NCBI GenBank assembly: GCA_020722305.1
Contig: DYLB01000090.1
Location: 1 to 8,046, forward strand
DNA: 8,046 nucleotides
Direction of reading: 5' to 3'
Source of the DNA: Anaerolinea thermophila
GTDB lineage: Bacteria; Chloroflexota; Anaerolineae; Anaerolineales; Villigracilaceae
In this document: one piece after another, positions 5,003 to 8,046 of the stretch
How the letters are laid out: each line of letters opens with the position of its first letter
Numbering within the stretch: position 1 is the stretch's first letter
Translations under genes and position numbers: made by a program
Notes under the pieces: generated by a model
Database searches by the model: none
What the model was told of the DNA's origin: nothing
Seen by the model: only the letters and a program-made list of their open reading frames with translations

Positions 5003-6112
5003 TTACGTCAAGCTGTTCAAAACCCCCACGAACACTTCGGTCATTTTTTCGATATTGATCTCATTGGCCACGATGCTGTAGGAGGCCGCGCCCATGATCC
5101 GCAGCCGGTTCAGGTCGGAAAGGGCCAGGCGCAGGGTCTCGACCAGCATATCCACGTTATCGGGCGGGACCTGCCAGCCGTTCTGCGGGCGGACGAGGTC
5201 GTCCTGTGTCCCGTCCCCTTGGGCGACGATGACCGGCAGCCCGTGGGCCATCGCCTCCTGGACGGCCAATCCCCCCGTGCCGGGCAGGACGAACAGGTCT
5301 GCCATCTCGAAAAACGGGCGGAGCTCCAGTCCGTGCCTTTCGCCGAGGAAACTCGCATCCGGGTAGATGCGCGCCGCCAGGGTGCGCAGCGCATCCAGCT
5401 CAGGGCCGTCGCCGACGATGAGCAGGCGCGGCTTGAGGTCTTCGCGCAGGGCAGCGCAGGCGCGGATGAGGTGATCCACGCGCTTGCGGGCCTGTAACCG
5501 CCCGACGAAGAGCACCACCGGCTGGGTCCGCACGCCCAGCGGACGGGAGGGCGGCGATAGCGTCGGGCGGGCGGTGGCTGCGTTGGGGGCCACGAAAATC
5601 CTGTCGGCGGGGTAGCCGAGGGCAGCGTACTCGTCGGCGCCGCGGCGGCTGTAGGCGAGCAGGGCGTCGAATCGGCTCAGGAACTGTCTCCGGCGCATTT
5701 GACGGAACCCGGCCAGGGGTCCCGCGAGAGGCGGGGCGCCCAGCCCCCAGCCCACGACAGGCCGGTCCCGGCGGCGCATCCAGTTGACCGCCTGCGGTGT
5801 CGAAAGGTAGCGCGGATTGGCCTCCACGACCAGGGCGTCCGGGTCCCAGCCCCGCAGCCAATCCATCAATCCGTTTTGCCAGCAGACGAAATTGGGATAT
5901 TTGCCCAAGTGGATATTTTCAGCCGGGACGAAACGCGCGGTTTGCAGCCGGTCGGTGACGGTGATGGATTCGACCGGGTGCGGCGGTCCCGCAAAGACGC
6001 TCAACCCGCCGTCGCAGGCCGCAGCCAGGGCATTGAAGAAGGCGGCGCGGTAAACCGGCAGGACGCGCTGCTGGAGGGCCAGTTTGCCGGGGAAACGTTT
6101 GGAGTTATTCAC
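5003..6112 (-). CDS. GT4-family glycosyltransferase (GT-B fold)
   Basis: A 369-aa cytoplasmic enzyme expected to transfer a sugar from an activated donor to a lipid-linked or glycan acceptor. The N-terminal half (about 1-190) opens with LALQQRVLPVYRAAFFNALA, the acceptor-domain start seen in many GT4 enzymes. The C-terminal half is the donor domain: LFVGRLQARKRVDHLIRA (201-218) with the donor-phosphate Arg205 and Lys210, LLIVGDGPELDAL (230-242), then FFEMADLFVLPGTGGLAVQE and AMAHGLPVIV (267-296). Of the usual E-x7-E pair, Glu286 is kept but the first position is Gly278, a substitution I recall from a PGxGGLA subgroup. No membrane segment. The start is GTG, overlapping the end of the upstream membrane-protein gene by 8 bp and without a ribosome site, so translation is probably coupled. 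A later start is possible, but the first motif begins at residue 11. Sugar and acceptor unknown. Confidence 0.9.
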   Translation of the reverse strand: MNNSKRFPGKLALQQRVLPVYRAAFFNALAAACDGGLSVFAGPPHPVESITVTDRLQTARFVPAENIHLGKYPNFVCWQNGLMDWLRGWDPDALVVEANPRYLSTPQAVNWMRRRDRPVVGWGLGAPPLAGPLAGFRQMRRRQFLSRFDALLAYSRRGADEYAALGYPADRIFVAPNAATARPTLSPPSRPLGVRTQPVVLFVGRLQARKRVDHLIRACAALREDLKPRLLIVGDGPELDALRTLAARIYPDASFLGERHGLELRPFFEMADLFVLPGTGGLAVQEAMAHGLPVIVAQGDGTQDDLVRPQNGWQVPPDNVDMLVETLRLALSDLNRLRIMGAASYSIVANEINIEKMTEVFVGVLNSLT

Positions 6113-7550
6113 AGGGGGTGTTCTCGTGTTCGCGGGCGTAGATCACGGCGTGCGGATCGGCGTAGGCCAGGCACCAATTCGCCGAAGCGGACAGGGTGGC
6201 GATCAAACGGGGCTGTTTGACGGGCGAGAGCATCAGCAGGTTTATATCATATTTGTCGAGCAGCGAGGGCCAGGAAGGAGCGGCTTCGGCGAGGGCGAGG
6301 TACTCGTCGAACTGTTCGGGCGGGTAGGCGACCTGGAAGCGGGTATCTATCCAGACCGGGCGGGAGGGCAGGGCGAAGATCAGGTAGCTCGAAAAGGCGA
6401 TGTCGCTCCAGAGCTGGCCAGGCAATTCGTCCTGGGCGGCCAGCCATTCGACGGCCTCGACCGGGGTGTTGTCGGCGTAAGGCGAGGGGGCCTCCGGCCA
6501 CCAGTGTTCGCGCAGGCCGGGCAGGGCGACCAGCGGAATCAGGACGAAGATCCCGGCCAGGAGGGTGTTCATGGCCGGGAGGTCAGCCCGGCGTGGACGG
6601 TCGAGCCAGCGGAGCGACCATTCGGCGGCGAGATGGGCCGTCAGGACGGCGAGGAGGAACAGGAACCAGATCACGTAGCGCATCCCGCCCAGGGCCAGCC
6701 AGCCGAAGCCAATGAACCAGGCCCACGCCAGCGGCGAGAGGCGGCGGGTCGAGAGGGCCGCGATCAGCGGGAAGACCAGCAGCCAGGAGAAGAACATCCC
6801 CATCTGCCAGTTGTCGTTGAGCGGCGGGCCCCATTCCACGCTCAGGTTACGGCTGCCAGGAGCAAGGAACGTGTCGGCCACCGAACGCCACAAGTCCAGG
6901 CCGTTTGGGTTGAGCAGGGTCGCCAGCAGCGAGGCCCCGAAGACCAGCGCAAACTGCTTGCGGTCGCCCCTGCCGAGGAGCAGCGCCGCGCCGGTCAGGG
7001 CGAAAAAGAGCGGGAAGGAGCCGTGCAGGTTGGCCCACAGCCAGGCAATGAAAACCAGCCACCAGGGATTGGCTTTCGTCCCCTGCTCGCGCCGCCAGAG
7101 CAGAAGCAGCGTCCAGGCGAAGAGCGGATAGGCCAGCAGCTGCGGGCGGTGCGACCAGTTGTTGCTCCCGGCCAGGGCCGCGATCAAAATCAGCAGCGAA
7201 GCCGCCTTCGGGCCGACACCCGTTTCGCGGGCCAGTTTCCAGAGCAGGCCGTAGGTAAGCGCCAGCGCCGCGCCGCGCAGCAAAAACGTCAGCGGGAGGC
7301 CGCCCGCATCATAAACCAGCCAGAGCAGGGCCGAGGCCAGCCAGGACTGGTAGACGACCGGCTGCCCGAATTGGGTGTAGCTGTATGTCTCGGTGACCGG
7401 GACGGATTTTTGGGCGAGGATGTCCTGTCCCAGTCGAACGTACCACCAGTAATCGTTGGGCACCAGCGGCAGCAGGAAGGCCAGCAGCAAGATGAACATC
7501 AAGGCCAGCGCCAGCCACATCCGTCCGTAAGTGCGGGAATCAGCCGGCAT
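6105..7550 (-). CDS. Polytopic membrane protein, GT-C-like glycosyltransferase candidate
   Basis: A 481-aa protein with about ten hydrophobic segments up to residue 345 (clear ones near 11-30, 86-104, 116-130, 136-152, 163-182, 200-214, 250-266, 273-308 and 327-345) and a soluble C-terminal domain (350-481). The first loop carries NDYWWYVRLGQDIL then VPVTETYSYTQFGQPVVYQSW, the signature of a common bacterial family with DxWWHLRxGExI and PxxDxFSYTxxG motifs. Asp33 sits where GT-C enzymes (polyprenyl-phosphate sugar users) place the catalytic acid. The tail VEAVEWLAAQ, SSYLIFALPSRPVWIDTRF and LLDKYDINLLML also fits that family. Function as a glycosyltransferase is inferred, not proven. The ATG at 7550 overlaps the upstream gene by 11 bp; a TTG at 7559 would add three residues. 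The adjacent GT4 gene supports a role in surface glycan or glycolipid assembly. Confidence 0.85.
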   Translation of the reverse strand: MPADSRTYGRMWLALALMFILLLAFLLPLVPNDYWWYVRLGQDILAQKSVPVTETYSYTQFGQPVVYQSWLASALLWLVYDAGGLPLTFLLRGAALALTYGLLWKLARETGVGPKAASLLILIAALAGSNNWSHRPQLLAYPLFAWTLLLLWRREQGTKANPWWLVFIAWLWANLHGSFPLFFALTGAALLLGRGDRKQFALVFGASLLATLLNPNGLDLWRSVADTFLAPGSRNLSVEWGPPLNDNWQMGMFFSWLLVFPLIAALSTRRLSPLAWAWFIGFGWLALGGMRYVIWFLFLLAVLTAHLAAEWSLRWLDRPRRADLPAMNTLLAGIFVLIPLVALPGLREHWWPEAPSPYADNTPVEAVEWLAAQDELPGQLWSDIAFSSYLIFALPSRPVWIDTRFQVAYPPEQFDEYLALAEAAPSWPSLLDKYDINLLMLSPVKQPRLIATLSASANWCLAYADPHAVIYAREHENTPCE

Positions 7551-7974
7551 GGGGATCAACGTGCGGAGCTTGGTAGGCCGGGGATTTATGGACGTGGACC
7601 ACCTTCCAGTCCGATTCGAACTTGACCATGACCCGGCTCTCGTTATGGGCGGCGACGGTCACACCCGAGGCCCCCGCGGTGCTGGTCAGCAGGGTATAAC
7701 TGGCGATGGCGCAGTCGCCGTAACGCTGGATGCGCAGGTTCGATAGGTCGAAGCGGACCTTGACCGGCTCCTGCCCCTCGGCCCCGAAGACCGTGCCGCG
7801 TTGGGCGTTGGCCTCCATCATGAAATCGTGGAAGGGGAGGCCGTCCAGGCGGTGAGGCGTGACCCACCACTCGTAGAGGGTCAGGTCGTCGGCGGTGGTT
7901 TCGTGATAGGCTTGCAGGTCGTTTTCCATGATGCCCTGCAAGTGACGGCGCAAAAAGGTTTCGATTTCGTCCAT
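7540..7974 (-). CDS. SnoaL/CaMKII-association-domain-like protein (NTF2-like fold)
   Basis: A 144-aa protein of the NTF2-like cone fold: an N-terminal helical part (MDEIETFLRRHLQGIMENDL), then the curved sheet with DDLTLYEWWVTPHRLDG (29-45), VKVRFDLSNLRIQRYGDCAIASYTLL (71-96) and the closing strands HNESRVMVKFESDWKVVHVHKSP (110-132). The ending, R-V plus W-K-V-V-H-V-H-K-S, closely resembles the association domain of calcium/calmodulin kinase II (RVWHRRDGKWQIVHFHRS), which occurs free-standing in bacteria. These proteins are usually small oligomers; some SnoaL relatives are enzymes, others just bind ligands. The start ATG at 7974 has GGAG (complement of 7981-7984) six bases upstream, better than the TTG at 7980 that touches it. 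It is the first gene of the minus-strand operon and overlaps the next by 11 bp. No signal peptide. Role in this operon unknown. Confidence 0.85.
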   Translation of the reverse strand: MDEIETFLRRHLQGIMENDLQAYHETTADDLTLYEWWVTPHRLDGLPFHDFMMEANAQRGTVFGAEGQEPVKVRFDLSNLRIQRYGDCAIASYTLLTSTAGASGVTVAAHNESRVMVKFESDWKVVHVHKSPAYQAPHVDPHAG

Positions 7975-7980
7975 GGTCAA

Positions 7981-7984
7981 CTCC
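7981..7984 (-). promoter_or_regulatory. Shine-Dalgarno site deciding the start at 7974
   Basis: GGAG on the minus strand lies 6 bases before ATG 7974 but directly against TTG 7980, so the ATG is favoured. No convincing promoter is seen between here and the repeat element at 8007. Confidence 0.6.
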
Positions 7985-8006
7985 GTTTTTTGAACCGCGA
8001 AGATTT

Positions 8007-8046
8007 TGTAGCGCGATATTTATATCGCCTTTGGTTGCGGAATGCT
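8007..8046 (-). repeat. 73-bp double-hairpin interspersed element, copy 2 (inverted, cut by window end)
   Basis: TGTAGCGCG (8007-8015) is the intact end, followed by the perfect hairpin GCGATAT-TT-ATATCGC (8013-8028) and CCTTTGGTTGCGGAATGCT (8028-8046). Read on the minus strand, 34 bp match copy 1 with a single loop difference. It lies just upstream of the minus-strand operon. If the copy is complete, it should continue past the window for about 36 bp and end with CGCGCTACA. Confidence 0.8.

Noticed and set aside
4642..5058. Small open frames on both strands through 4642-5058 (for example one with PEQSRREIRATG)
   Set aside because: They run through interspersed palindromic repeats, have no ribosome sites, and the PEQSRRE-type peptide is a familiar by-product of such repeats.
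6084..7625. A long plus-strand frame of 513 codons opposite the membrane-protein gene
   Set aside because: It is the antisense shadow of a GC-rich gene: composition is dominated by Gly, Arg, Gln and Glu, there are no motifs, and the minus strand has a clear protein with family motifs.
4825..8046. Composite transposon made of the two inverted elements
   Set aside because: No transposase lies between them and no target duplication can be seen, because copy 2 is cut by the window end. Only the repeats themselves are claimed.

Overview
The window is a GC-rich bacterial chromosomal segment without phage genes, transposases or RNA genes. The lineage cannot be read from a marker gene. The mix of modular SH3/CAP proteins, family-typical membrane glycosyltransferases, a decayed toxin-antitoxin pair, a heptamer tandem repeat and many short palindromic interspersed repeats in intergenic DNA suggests a Chloroflexota (Anaerolineae-like) genome, probably metagenomic. 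This placement is inference only.

Plus-strand half (1-4345). The window opens inside the iron-sulfur subunit of succinate dehydrogenase/fumarate reductase (ends 503). It is followed by seven tandem 7-bp repeats (513-561) and a strong intrinsic terminator (564-596). A well-formed promoter (TTGAAA, 17 bp, TATAGT) with a perfect 17-bp palindrome over its -10 box drives a 70-aa dodecin (709-921) that lacks the flavin-stacking tryptophan. Next come a 703-aa modular protein (C39-like peptidase, SH3, CAP, three SH3 domains) with no signal peptide, and 34 bp later a membrane-anchored M28 metallopeptidase whose active-site motifs are separated by a transmembrane hairpin. A bidirectional terminator (4309-4345) closes this half.

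Junction (4346-5002). On the minus strand lies the wreck of a type II toxin-antitoxin operon: the C-terminus of a Phd-like antitoxin overlapping (ATGA) a PIN/VapC gene that has lost its middle and now encodes 49 aa. The upstream end of the antitoxin runs into stacked interspersed repeats: a 139-bp palindromic element (4640-4778), a 73-bp double-hairpin element with TGTAGCGCG ends (4825-4897), and a stretch of TCCGCGT/TCCGTGT motifs that folds back on itself (4909-4997).

Minus-strand half (5003-7974). Three genes overlap by 8-11 bp and look translationally coupled, in transcription order: a SnoaL/CaMKII-association-like small protein, a polytopic GT-C-like membrane protein, and a GT4 glycosyltransferase. 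Together they suggest assembly of a surface glycan or glycolipid. A second, inverted copy of the 73-bp element begins upstream of this operon (8007) and runs off the window end, so the operon sits between inverted repeats.
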